Source: Micrococcaceae bacterium Sec5.8
GTDB lineage: Bacteria > Actinomycetota > Actinomycetes > Actinomycetales > Micrococcaceae
Assembly: GCA_039636775.1 (NCBI GenBank)
Contig: CP143429.1
Location: forward strand, 3,720,001-3,784,000
DNA: 64,000 nt
Direction: 5' to 3'
Positions within the stretch are counted from its first letter, which is position 1. Each line of letters starts with the position of its first letter. A model generated the notes under the pieces. It was not told the origin of the DNA, did not search any database, and saw nothing but the letters and a program-made list of their open reading frames with translations. Below, one piece after another: positions 14,987 through 22,444 of this stretch. The translations under genes and the position numbers were made by a program.

Positions 14987-16303
14987 ATGACCAACTGGCG
15001 AATCAGGGACTTCCATTCCGCCGATCTGGACGGCATCCTGCACCACTGGGAGTCACTCAAAGCCACCAGCGTGGAGCCGGTTTACGCGCTCTCCGAGGTG
15101 CTGGCCTCCTGCGAGAAAGACCATGCCGTCGTGGCGGTGCAGGGCGACCAGGTGGTGGGAGCAGCCGTTGGACGGGCGGCCCACGACCAGGGCTGGATTG
15201 TCTTCCTGGCCACGCTCCCCGAATACCGCGGGCGCGGAATCGGCACATCGTTGCTGGCGGCCGTCGAGAACCGGATGGCACCGCACGGTCTGAACAAGCT
15301 CTCCGCGCTCATGCCCGAGTCCGAGACCCGGGTGGAGGCGTTCCTGGGCCGCGGCTTCGTGCTTAAGAAGAACCTGCGCTACTTCGAACGGAAGATTCCG
15401 GTGCAGCGCCAGGAACTGGAGCCTCTCGGCCAGCTCGGCGGCCGCATTTTGGCCCGGGACCTCTGGGAAAACGTCGCCGGGATGCGGCATGAGAAGGAAC
15501 TGCTGGAACGCCGGCTGGTCCTGCCATTGGCAGAGGCGGACCTTGCCGATGAATACGGGGTGGTGCCGCCGCGCGCCGTCGTCCTCTTCGGGCCGCCGGG
15601 TACGGGCAAGACCACCTTCGCAAAAGCGATCGCCTCCCGCCTTGAGTGGCCCTTCGTGGAGGTCTTTCCGTCGCGTCTGGCCGCCGATCCCAAGGGCCTA
15701 GCCGGTGCGCTGCGCGAGACGTTCCTGGAAATCGCGGAACTGGAACACGCGGTCGTTTTCATCGATGAGGTCGAGGAGATCGCGTCACAACGGTCCGGGG
15801 AACCGCCGTCGCCGTTGCAGGGCGTCACCAACGAACTCCTCAAGATCATCCCTGCCTTCCGCGAACAGCCCGGCCGGCTCCTGGTCTGCGCCACCAACTT
15901 CATCCGCGCGCTGGACACCGCGTTTCTGCGTCACGGCCGCTTCGACTACGTCATTCCGATCGGCCTGCCGGACCGGCTGGCGCGGGAGGCCATGTGGCAG
16001 CGTTTCATCCCTGCCACGGTGGTGGACGATGTCGACGTGGAGCTGCTGGTGGACCGCACAGAGGGCTTCTCCCCGGCTGATATCGAATACGCGGCCCGGA
16101 GCGCGTCCCAGCGTGCGTTGGAAAAGGCTGTTTACGACGAGGGCGGGCTGGCCTCCGGGGGCAACGCCTCCGTCCGCGAGGCCATCCGGAAAGGCCCTGC
16201 AACGCAGGACTACCTCGACGCGGTCGCGGACACCCGAACCACGGTCAGCGAGGAAGTCCACCAGCAGTTCCTCGAGGACATCGACGCCCTGGGACGGGTG
16301 TAG
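14987..16303 (+). CDS. GNAT acetyltransferase domain fused to AAA+ ATPase
   Basis: 438 residues from the ATG at 14987. Residues 1-140 form a GNAT domain: the acetyl-CoA loop is YRGRGIG (80-86) and the usual strand ending VFLATLPEY precedes it. A linker (about 140-175) leads to one AAA+ module: Walker A GPPGTGKT (202-209), Walker B VVFIDEVEE (256-264), sensor-1 Asn304 in CATN, arginine-finger candidates R315/R318 in RHGRFD, and a sensor-2-like SPADIEYAAR helix. The ATPase part resembles FtsH/katanin-type classic AAA domains, but no protease or other effector follows. The combination suggests ATP-driven remodelling linked to acetylation of a protein or small molecule. It is monocistronic as far as can be seen and converges on the HD gene. 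Confidence 0.88.
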   Translation: MTNWRIRDFHSADLDGILHHWESLKATSVEPVYALSEVLASCEKDHAVVAVQGDQVVGAAVGRAAHDQGWIVFLATLPEYRGRGIGTSLLAAVENRMAPHGLNKLSALMPESETRVEAFLGRGFVLKKNLRYFERKIPVQRQELEPLGQLGGRILARDLWENVAGMRHEKELLERRLVLPLAEADLADEYGVVPPRAVVLFGPPGTGKTTFAKAIASRLEWPFVEVFPSRLAADPKGLAGALRETFLEIAELEHAVVFIDEVEEIASQRSGEPPSPLQGVTNELLKIIPAFREQPGRLLVCATNFIRALDTAFLRHGRFDYVIPIGLPDRLAREAMWQRFIPATVVDDVDVELLVDRTEGFSPADIEYAARSASQRALEKAVYDEGGLASGGNASVREAIRKGPATQDYLDAVADTRTTVSEEVHQQFLEDIDALGRV

Positions 16304-16374
16304 CCCCCAGGTCAGCGAGAGGTCAGCTACGGCCGATGCCGGCGCCCGGATGGGATGCGAGTGACCCCGGGTTG

Positions 16375-17007
16375 CTAGAAAGTGGTGGTTGCGGGTTCCG
16401 CCGGGTCGTCGTAGGAGAGGTTCTCGTAGTCGGTGTCGTCCGCCTCGTCGAGCATCTCGTCAAGTTCATCCAGCAGCCAGGGGTTGACCCGGGCCAGGAC
16501 CATCCGGATTTCCTCCACCGGCACGGCCGCGTACAGGACCGGGCGGGCCTCGTCGTAACGGGTAACCGGGGGTTTATCCGGCCACTTCTCCGCGAGCGCC
16601 CGGACGCGCTCGGGCAGGGAATTGTGCGCGTTGTCCGCGATTTTCACGAGCGCAGCATCGTGGTCCCCGGCGATGTAGCGGATGCCGGCCTGATAGTCGT
16701 CCGGGTTGTCGTGCAGCCGCTTTGTGACCCGCTCAATGATGTCTACCGCCCGCTCGGAGACGCCCATGTCCAGCAGTGCCTGCCGGGTCATCGGGGTGTC
16801 CTCGGCGATGTCGTGCAGGTACCCGGCAATCCGAATGTCGTCGTCAAAATCGGCCAGGGCATCACCGACGGCGATCACGTGCTCGCGGTACGGGCGCTTG
16901 AGCTTATCCTTCTGCCGGTTGTGGGCCACCTCGGCGAGCACCTTCGCTGTCTCGACGGTGAACGCCCGCTGCGGGCTCTGCGGTTCCATCAACTCTTGTT
17001 CTGCCAT
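16375..17007 (-). CDS. HD-domain phosphohydrolase
   Basis: 210 residues. The metal-binding HD pair is in IAGYLHDIAEDTPM (H65, D66), preceded by PYREHVIAVGDAL (first His) and followed by DAALVKIADNAHNS, the fourth metal-site element with Asp. This is the minimal RelA/SpoT-type hydrolase fold without synthetase or TGS domains, so a small (p)ppGpp or nucleotide hydrolase is possible; ppGpp cannot be deduced from sequence alone. The C-terminal tail is acidic. TAGGCT lies six bases before the ATG, so the gene is likely leaderless. It lies nine bases downstream of gluQ on the same strand, so the two may be co-transcribed. Confidence 0.8.
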   Translation of the reverse strand: MAEQELMEPQSPQRAFTVETAKVLAEVAHNRQKDKLKRPYREHVIAVGDALADFDDDIRIAGYLHDIAEDTPMTRQALLDMGVSERAVDIIERVTKRLHDNPDDYQAGIRYIAGDHDAALVKIADNAHNSLPERVRALAEKWPDKPPVTRYDEARPVLYAAVPVEEIRMVLARVNPWLLDELDEMLDEADDTDYENLSYDDPAEPATTTF

Positions 17008-17013
17008 GCATCC

Positions 17014-17019
17014 AGCCTA
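17014..17019 (-). promoter_or_regulatory. -10 box of leaderless HD-domain gene
   Basis: TAGGCT on the minus strand lies six bases before the ATG at 17007, and its sequence is inside the 3' end of gluQ. Spacing predicts a transcript start at the ATG. Confidence 0.45.
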
Positions 17020-17913
17020 CGCGCCGCCCGCGTCCATCCCGCGCCAGATCCAGGGCTCCCGCGGCAGCCTGGCGGGATCAAAAACGGCCAGCGCGCGCCC
17101 CGGCGGTCCGGCCGGAAGCCCGAGAGATGCCAGCAGCGCGTCCCGCACGTCCGGCGCGGGCACCCCGGCCGCGGCAAGGTCAGCGAGCGTCACCGCGCCA
17201 TCTCGCTTGGCCAGCCGGGCGCCGTCGGTATTCAGTACGAGCGGGACATGCGCATATTCCGGGACCGGCATGTTCAGGAGGCATGCGAGGTAGGCCTGCC
17301 GGGGCGTGGACGGCAGCAGGTCATCCCCGCGGACCACCTGATCGATGCCCTGGGCGGCATCGTCCACGACGACGGCCAGGTTGTACGCCGCTACTCCGTC
17401 GTTGCGGCGGAGCACAAAATCGTCCACCACTCCGGTGTAGCCGCCGCGCAGTACGTCCTGGACAGTGGCCCGCGGGACGGCGGACCGGAGCCGGATGGCC
17501 GCGGGCCGGCGGGTTCGCTTCTCTTCGCGCTCGGCTGCGGTGAGGTTCCGGCACGTGCCGGGATACGCGCCCTGAGGGGCATGCGGCGCGGACGGGGCCT
17601 CTTGAATTTCCCGGCGGGTACAAAAGCACTCATACGTGAGGCCTGCTGCGCTCAGCCCGGCGACCGCCTCCTGATAGAGCGGTTCGCGGTCGGTCTGGCG
17701 GACGACGCCGCCATCCCACGTGATGCCGATCGCGGTCAGGTCCCTTAGCTGCCCAGCCTCGGCACCGGACCGTGCCCTGTCGAGATCCTCGATGCGCAGG
17801 AGGAAACGGCGCCCGGTAGAGCGGGCAAAGAGCCAGGCGAGAAGGGCCGTACGGAGGTTCCCGACATGCAGATCGCCGGACGGGCTGGGGGCGAAACGGC
17901 CGGCAGGTGTCAT
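17017..17913 (-). CDS. gluQ: Glutamyl-Q tRNA(Asp) synthetase
   Basis: 298 residues, the usual size of the catalytic-domain-only paralogue of glutamyl-tRNA synthetase, without the anticodon-binding domain. RFAPSPSGDLHVGN (6-19) carries the HIGH-like motif, IEDLDRAR the Glu-binding motif, a zinc-type CFCTRRE followed by a later Cys-Arg (YPGTCRNL) fits the family's zinc site, and LAKRDGAV is the KMSKS-like loop. The family attaches glutamate to queuosine at position 34 of tRNA(Asp) in the cytosol. The start at 17913 is supported by a TAGGCT box six bases before it, implying a leaderless mRNA. A large inverted repeat sits just upstream (17939-18001). Confidence 0.92.
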   Translation of the reverse strand: MTPAGRFAPSPSGDLHVGNLRTALLAWLFARSTGRRFLLRIEDLDRARSGAEAGQLRDLTAIGITWDGGVVRQTDREPLYQEAVAGLSAAGLTYECFCTRREIQEAPSAPHAPQGAYPGTCRNLTAAEREEKRTRRPAAIRLRSAVPRATVQDVLRGGYTGVVDDFVLRRNDGVAAYNLAVVVDDAAQGIDQVVRGDDLLPSTPRQAYLACLLNMPVPEYAHVPLVLNTDGARLAKRDGAVTLADLAAAGVPAPDVRDALLASLGLPAGPPGRALAVFDPARLPREPWIWRGMDAGGA

Positions 17914-17919
17914 GCCACC

Positions 17920-17925
17920 AGCCTA
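17920..17925 (-). promoter_or_regulatory. -10 box of leaderless gluQ
   Basis: TAGGCT on the minus strand lies six bases before the ATG at 17913. The arm of the 17939-18001 inverted repeat begins 13 bases further upstream, in the -35 region. Confidence 0.5.
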
Positions 17926-17938
17926 TGCGCCACCAACA

Positions 17939-18001
17939 CAAGAGCCCCTCAGCTACCGATGACTTCGGCAGAATCCGACGTCGGTGGCTCAGGGGCTCTT
18001 G
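17939..18001. repeat. Large 21-bp-arm inverted repeat in a divergent intergenic region
   Basis: The left arm (17939-17959) and right arm (17981-18001) are reverse complements at 19 of 21 positions, with a 21-base loop. The arms contain CAAGAGCCCCT and AGGGGCTCTTG. No T tract follows on either strand. The region is divergent (gluQ to the left, Lrp gene to the right), so an ordinary end-of-gene terminator is not expected here. It may end an unannotated small minus-strand transcript or act as an operator for gluQ. Confidence 0.55.
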
Positions 18002-18290
18002 CCGTGCCGGGCCCGGGAGTTGCTCCGGGTCGTGGCACTGCGTTGCGGAGATGTGTGCAGAGTGACGATGGTGTGAACAAGAGTCAATCAGCCGGCGGGA
18101 TCCTTGCGGGAAGCCTTGTCCAGGGTCCCGGGTGGTGTGCCGGTGCCTTGTAGCCTTTGGGATCCGGCGGTGGCCTCGTCCCTTTGTTGTCACCATTTCA
18201 ACAGAAGTCCTACAGTTGGTGCAATGACCATCTGACAACATGGTCAGACTGATCAATCATTCGGTTGTCTCTCAGTAGGAAGTAGTCATT
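18002..18290. other. Leader region before the Lrp-type regulator
   Basis: About 290 bp without a convincing gene. Upstream of the regulator it carries the dyad at 18225-18248 annotated separately and AGGAAG (about 18278-18283) as a ribosome site. The remaining part is GC-rich and unremarkable; any sRNA ending in the inverted repeat at 17939-18001 would have to be read leftward through it. Confidence 0.35.
18225..18248. promoter_or_regulatory. Overlapping dyads, likely Lrp/AsnC operator
   Basis: TGACCA (18225-18230) is repeated inverted as TGGTCA (18241-18246), and TCTGAC (18231-18236) as GTCAGA (18243-18248). Two interleaved dyads of this kind 45-65 bp before the coding region suit autoregulation by the Lrp-type protein that follows. 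Confidence 0.45.
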
Positions 18291-18749
18291 TTGCAGAACC
18301 TGGACGCCACAGACCGACGAATCCTCCTCGCCCTCGACGCGGATCCCCGGCTGCCGATCATGGTGCTGGCCCAAAAGCTGGGCCTGGCCCGCGGCACCGT
18401 GCAGTCACGCCTTGAGCGGATGACGGCGTCGGGCGCTCTCCGACCCAACAGCAGCCGTGTGCTGCCTTCGGCGCTGGGCAGGGGCGTGGCGGCCTCGGTC
18501 AGTGCCGAACTCGACCAGAGTCACCTCAACGAGGCGATCGCCGCACTCCGGAACATCCCTGAAGTCCTTGAATGCCATGCGCCGGCCGGAGAAACCGACC
18601 TCCTGATCCGGGTGGTGGCGATGAGCCCGGACGATCTGTACCGCGTCTCCGAAGAAATCCGGCTCTGCCCGGGCATCGTGCGGACCTCCACCAGCATGTT
18701 CCTGCGTGAGGTCATCCCGTACCGGACCACGGGGCTGCTGGGCTCCTAA
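18291..18749 (+). CDS. Lrp/AsnC-family transcriptional regulator
   Basis: 152 residues. The N-terminal helix-turn-helix is LDATDRRILLALDADPRL, MVLAQKLGLARGTVQSRLERM, with ALRPNSSRVLP following as the wing. The C-terminal RAM domain (about 65-150) has the LECHAPAGETDLLIRVVAM strand that lines the ligand pocket. Length and layout are complete. The start is TTG at 18291 with AGGAAG upstream; no better start is available in frame. Family members sense amino acids and often control divergent or adjacent genes; the nearest candidates are itself and the gluQ/HD pair. The effector is unknown. Confidence 0.88.
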   Translation: MQNLDATDRRILLALDADPRLPIMVLAQKLGLARGTVQSRLERMTASGALRPNSSRVLPSALGRGVAASVSAELDQSHLNEAIAALRNIPEVLECHAPAGETDLLIRVVAMSPDDLYRVSEEIRLCPGIVRTSTSMFLREVIPYRTTGLLGS

Positions 18750-18784
18750 ACCCGCCGCGTCTTGCCGGCGAGCCTGTTAGCCCC

Positions 18785-19141
18785 TCATGTGCGCGGCATA
18801 TACCACTCGGTGAACGCTGTGGCACGGCCGTCGACCGTGAGCTGGATAACCCAAAGATTGTCATAACTGCGGCTGTCCTCGCAGTAGTCCGTCCGGCCTT
18901 GCACAAAAGCCCTGCCGCCGTCGACGCCGAGGAGCTTCCACTCGAATGCCCAGTCCCCCGCCTCGTCCTGTGCGGCAATCCAGCGCTTTACGATCTGCTC
19001 GCGTCCGTCCCATGGCTCGGGATCATCCGGGCGGGTCGCGTACACGGCGTCCTCCGTGAAAAGCGCCCGGATATCCGCCGGATCGTTGGACGTCCAGGCT
19101 GCGATGTAATGCTGCACCCAGCGCGTCGCCGCATCTGTCAT
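18785..19141 (-). CDS. NTF2/SnoaL-like protein
   Basis: 118 residues of a cone-shaped NTF2 fold: an opening helix ATRWVQHYIAAWTSNDPADI followed by FTEDAVYATRP, then PWDGREQIVKRWIAA, and closing strands ending in ATAFTEWYMP. This pattern is shared by SnoaL-like polyketide cyclases, limonene-epoxide hydrolase relatives and many proteins of unknown role. No catalytic set can be confirmed. TAGAAC six bases before the ATG resembles the leaderless boxes seen elsewhere in this window. It lies downstream of the Lrp gene, on the opposite strand, and is followed by nothing obviously related. Confidence 0.7.
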   Translation of the reverse strand: MTDAATRWVQHYIAAWTSNDPADIRALFTEDAVYATRPDDPEPWDGREQIVKRWIAAQDEAGDWAFEWKLLGVDGGRAFVQGRTDYCEDSRSYDNLWVIQLTVDGRATAFTEWYMPRT

Positions 19142-19213
19142 TCCTCGGTTCTACCCCTGCTTCGGCGCACCCGCAAGGGCAATTATGCCGGACCGGGCAC
19201 AGGGCAAAGCGGT

Positions 19214-20203
19214 TCAATCGTCGTCGGAAAGACCGTATTCGCGGTCCCACAGTTCGTGCAGCTCGGCATCCTTGCGGAGCGTGCGGACCGTGTCCAGTTC
19301 GGTGGGCTGCCGGTGCTGCCATTCAAGCCCGATCAGCACCTTCCGGCCGTTGTCCAGCAGGAGGAGCGCCCGGTCCGTCAGGGCATCACTGCGGAGCGTG
19401 AAGTCGGTCCCTCGCCGGCGCAGGACTTCCTGCAGGGCCGCCCTGGCTTCCCGGTTGTCGCCAAGCTTTCGCAATGAACGCGCACGCACCAGCAGCAGCG
19501 CTGCCGAGAGGTCATCCCCGTTGAGGAGTCCTTCCGTGTCCGCCACCACGTCCATGTCCCGTCGCAGGGACGCGGACAGCGAGCAGCGGGCCAGGGCCAT
19601 GGGCAGCGATGGCGGCAGCCCGGCCAGCGCCGCGAGGGCAGCCTCGCTTTGTCCGGTTTCACGAAGGGAGTGTGACAACGCCAGAAATACTGCTTCTTCG
19701 CTGAACAGGACCGGAACCTCCACCCGTTCGCCCACGGCAACCCGGGTAATGACACGGGCCAGGAAGGTGGAGGCGTAACGGTTCGCGTCGTCGTCGTTCC
19801 TGATGAGCAGGCCGCGCTGAAGGAGTTCGGCGGCCCGCAGGTGGCCGCCCTGGCCGTAGCTCTGCAACCCGGCCATGAGATAGCACAGCCCGGCCCATCC
19901 GGGGTAGGCGTGGGCCAGCGCGATCAGCCGGTCGGGATCGGAGCTGCCGAAGATGGCGGGGTGGACATTCTTCGCTGCTTTGCCCGGTGTTCTGCCGCCG
20001 ACTTTGCCGAGGCGGGGAGCGCCGCCCTCCACGGGCAGGGAGCTGCGGATCCGCCCCGCGAGGACCCCGGCCACTTTTCCGCTCACGCCATCGGCGATTC
20101 CGCGGACAGGTGTCCAAATTACCGCCGACCGGAACGGCGTGAGGTCGCGGTGGTCGCGGTACAGGGCTGGTCGGGATGCGGATTCCCCTGCTCCGGCGCT
20201 CAT
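19214..20203 (-). CDS. TPR-like helical protein of unknown function
   Basis: 329 residues. After a basic N-terminal part (to about 85) the protein is almost all helical, with units such as RAAELLQRGLLIRN, SEEAVFLALSHSLRETGQSEAALAALAGLP and KLGDNREARAALQEVLRR, which have the Ala/Leu spacing of tetratricopeptide repeats. No signal peptide, membrane helix or catalytic motif is visible, so a scaffold or interaction role is likely. Its start at 20203 is backed by TAGCAT six bases before it. The gene stands 39 bases from the DUF456 gene upstream on the same strand. Confidence 0.6.
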   Translation of the reverse strand: MSAGAGESASRPALYRDHRDLTPFRSAVIWTPVRGIADGVSGKVAGVLAGRIRSSLPVEGGAPRLGKVGGRTPGKAAKNVHPAIFGSSDPDRLIALAHAYPGWAGLCYLMAGLQSYGQGGHLRAAELLQRGLLIRNDDDANRYASTFLARVITRVAVGERVEVPVLFSEEAVFLALSHSLRETGQSEAALAALAGLPPSLPMALARCSLSASLRRDMDVVADTEGLLNGDDLSAALLLVRARSLRKLGDNREARAALQEVLRRRGTDFTLRSDALTDRALLLLDNGRKVLIGLEWQHRQPTELDTVRTLRKDAELHELWDREYGLSDDD

Positions 20204-20209
20204 GGTTCC

Positions 20210-20215
20210 ATGCTA
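20210..20215 (-). promoter_or_regulatory. -10 box of leaderless TPR-like gene
   Basis: TAGCAT on the minus strand lies six bases before the ATG at 20203, which has no ribosome-binding site of its own. Confidence 0.45.
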
Positions 20216-20241
20216 GTCGGCGCGGGGTGGGCGCGGGGAGA

Positions 20242-20742
20242 CTAGGCCGCTGCCGAGATCCACACGCCGATCACCCAGGTGCTGCCCGCGAGGCACGCGA
20301 GCCCGAATTCCACGATCATTCCCAGTCCCGTGGCTTTCAGGGCTTCCCAGCTGGATGCGAGAGCGGTGCCAAGCGTGCGCGTGCGGTGCAGCTCGCTCAG
20401 CAGCAGGCCAGCGGCGAAGCCGACGAACAGTCCCACAACAGGGATGATGAACATCCCCACCACCCCGAGGACCAGCCCGGTCACAACGGAGCGGCCGGGA
20501 ATGCTGTGCTGTTTGAGCTTGCGGCCGGTCAGGACCGCGCTGGCGGCCATGCCGGCGAGAACGAAGATCATTCCGACGCTGAACACCACCCAGCCCGCTG
20601 TTCCGGCACCGCCCCAGATGGCCCAGGCAAGCAGGCTCAGCCCAATCAGGAAGCTGCCGGGGAGCACGGGGATGATCGTGCCGGCCACGCCCACCAGGAT
20701 GGCCAGGCCGCACAGGATCGTCACAACAGTCTCAGGGTTCAT
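20242..20742 (-). CDS. DUF456 membrane protein
   Basis: 166 residues with about five hydrophobic helices. The pattern GVAGTIIPVLPGSFLIGLSL near residues 18-37 and the Gly-rich IIPVVGLFVGFAAGLLLSE segment near 100-118 are typical of the DUF456 family, which is widespread in bacteria and may resemble small transporter or channel modules. No catalytic residues can be named. TAGACT six bases before the ATG at 20742 indicates a leaderless transcript. It lies upstream of the TPR-like gene on the same strand; shared function is not evident. Confidence 0.8.
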   Translation of the reverse strand: MNPETVVTILCGLAILVGVAGTIIPVLPGSFLIGLSLLAWAIWGGAGTAGWVVFSVGMIFVLAGMAASAVLTGRKLKQHSIPGRSVVTGLVLGVVGMFIIPVVGLFVGFAAGLLLSELHRTRTLGTALASSWEALKATGLGMIVEFGLACLAGSTWVIGVWISAAA

Positions 20743-20748
20743 CCCAAC

Positions 20749-20754
20749 AGTCTA
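20749..20754 (-). promoter_or_regulatory. -10 box of leaderless DUF456 gene
   Basis: TAGACT on the minus strand, six bases before the ATG at 20742. Confidence 0.45.
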
Positions 20755-20786
20755 GGGTTCCGGCCGCGGCCGCCCGCCCGGACAGC

Positions 20787-20819
20787 GACGGCGGCGCACC
20801 GCAGCAATGCGCCGCCGTC
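20787..20819 (-). terminator. 12-bp hairpin downstream of malic enzyme gene
   Basis: GACGGCGGCGCA (20787-20798) and TGCGCCGCCGTC (20808-20819) form a perfect stem with a nine-base loop, 20 bp beyond the stop of the malic enzyme gene. It lacks a T tract, as is common for actinobacterial transcript ends. Confidence 0.6.
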
Positions 20820-20838
20820 ACGGTCGGTTCAGTTGTGG

Positions 20839-22047
20839 CTACCGCGGTTCAACCGCCGCGGCGACCGCGGCGGATACCGCTGGCGCCACCCGCGGGTCCA
20901 GCGGGCTGGGGACGATGTAGTCGGCGGATAGATCTGCATCGGCAAGTCCGGCAATGGCACGGGCCGCCGCCAGCTTCATGGCCGGCGTGATCCGGCGGGC
21001 GCCGGCGTCGAGGGCTCCGCGGAAGATGCCGGGAAAGGCGAGGACGTTGTTGATCTGGTTCGGAAAGTCGCTGCGTCCCGTGGCGACGACGGCTGCGTAC
21101 TTGCGGGCCACCTCCGGCAGGACTTCGGGGTCCGGGTTGGACAGCGCGAACACGATGGCGTCCTCGCTCATGAGCTTGAGGTGTTCCTCGGCCAGCTGGG
21201 AGGACGAGACGCCGATGAAGACGTCGGCCCCCAGGAGTGCCTCGGCGGGGCCGCCGGACACGTCGCGCAGGTTGCCGCCCCGGGCAAGTTGGGCTTTTTT
21301 GCTGGCGGGGTCGGCGGCGATGTCGGCCCGCCCGGTGTTGAGGACGCCGCGGGAATCCAGCAGCACGACGTCCGTGATCCCGGCGGTCAGCAGCATCTGG
21401 GCGACGGCGATTCCGGCAGCGCCCGCGCCCGAGACGACAACCCGCAGTTCCTCGAGTCCGCGTCCGGTCACCTTGGCGGCACCGGTGAGGGCGGCGAGGA
21501 CCACGACGGCGGTGCCGTGCTGGTCATCGTGCATCACGGGGCAGTCGAGGGCTTCGATGAGCTTCTCCTCCAGCTCGAAGCAGCGCGGCGCTGAGACGTC
21601 TTCGAGGTTGACGGCGCCGAAACTCGGACGCAGGCGGACGAGGGTCTCTACAATTTCGTCGACGTTGGTGGTGTTCAGCACCAGGGGGATGGAGTCGAGT
21701 CCACCAAAGGCTTTGAACAGGGCAGACTTGCCCTCCATGACGGGCAGTGAGGCGCTGGCTCCGATGTCGCCCAGGCCCAGGACGGCGGTGCCGTCACTGA
21801 CGACGACTACGAGGCGCTGGGCCCAGGTGAGGGTTTTGGCGAGTTCCGGGATCGCGGCGATAGCTCGGCTGACCTGGGCGACGCCGGGCGTGTAGGCGAT
21901 GGAGAGGTCACGTTTGCTGGCCAGTGGCACGGTGCTGGAAATCGCCAGCTTGCCGCCGTGGTGGGCGGCAAAGATTTCTTCGTCGCTGAGCACTTGTACC
22001 GGCTCTGCGGGGGATGTGGTGACGGTGGGGATGGTCTCAATGGACAC
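20839..22047 (-). CDS. NAD(P)-dependent malic enzyme
   Basis: 402 residues from the GTG at 22047, placed eight bases after AAGGAG; a longer frame to 22101 lacks such a site. SIAYTPGVAQVSRAIA contains the Tyr-Thr-Pro-Gly-Val active-site block, VSDGTAVLGLGDIGASASLPVMEGK the divalent-cation and substrate motif, and VVSGAGAAGIAVAQML the second nucleotide-binding loop. The AFALSNPDPE and FPNQINNVLAFPG motifs complete the family. Size is that of the short, single-domain bacterial enzymes without a phosphotransacetylase tail. It decarboxylates malate to pyruvate with NAD(P)H formation in the cytosol, near ldh- and ald-type pyruvate enzymes elsewhere in the window. Confidence 0.92.
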   Translation of the reverse strand: MSIETIPTVTTSPAEPVQVLSDEEIFAAHHGGKLAISSTVPLASKRDLSIAYTPGVAQVSRAIAAIPELAKTLTWAQRLVVVVSDGTAVLGLGDIGASASLPVMEGKSALFKAFGGLDSIPLVLNTTNVDEIVETLVRLRPSFGAVNLEDVSAPRCFELEEKLIEALDCPVMHDDQHGTAVVVLAALTGAAKVTGRGLEELRVVVSGAGAAGIAVAQMLLTAGITDVVLLDSRGVLNTGRADIAADPASKKAQLARGGNLRDVSGGPAEALLGADVFIGVSSSQLAEEHLKLMSEDAIVFALSNPDPEVLPEVARKYAAVVATGRSDFPNQINNVLAFPGIFRGALDAGARRITPAMKLAAARAIAGLADADLSADYIVPSPLDPRVAPAVSAAVAAAVEPR

Positions 22048-22444
22048 TTCGTTGTCTCCTTGGGGCTCACTGTGGGCACACGGCTCATGTAGCTCGAGCA
22101 CGGGAACACTTAAAGATGGTCTGGGAAACGGCGGTAGCGGCCCGGGGTTGGTGGGCCGGGGTTTGACGCTTCGGGTGCTGCAGGCGGCGGCGCCGCTCCG
22201 GTGCTGCCATCGTAGACAACGTGCCCCCGCTGACTGGCGGCCGCGGTCCGTTCCGGCCGTGGTGAAACCTTTATCCTCGGGTATTAGTGAGGTAGGTCAC
22301 CCGAAAATGCCACTACCGGGCGGTAGAAAGCCGGACTGGTCTAGGCCAGTTACGCCGCAGGTCAGCCGGACGTTTCCGGAAAGGCCCAGTTTCGGGCCGT
22401 TCCCGGCAGTGCCATAGCCGGCATTGCCATAGGCGGCCGCGGAC
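22048..22444. other. 397-bp region upstream of malic enzyme gene
   Basis: No convincing gene. It holds the AAGGAG site of the malic enzyme and two short dyads: CTACCG-GG-CGGTAG at 22313-22326 and ACTGG-N6-CCAGT at 22335-22350. These might serve the malic enzyme promoter, but neither is strong enough to name a regulator. Confidence 0.35.
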
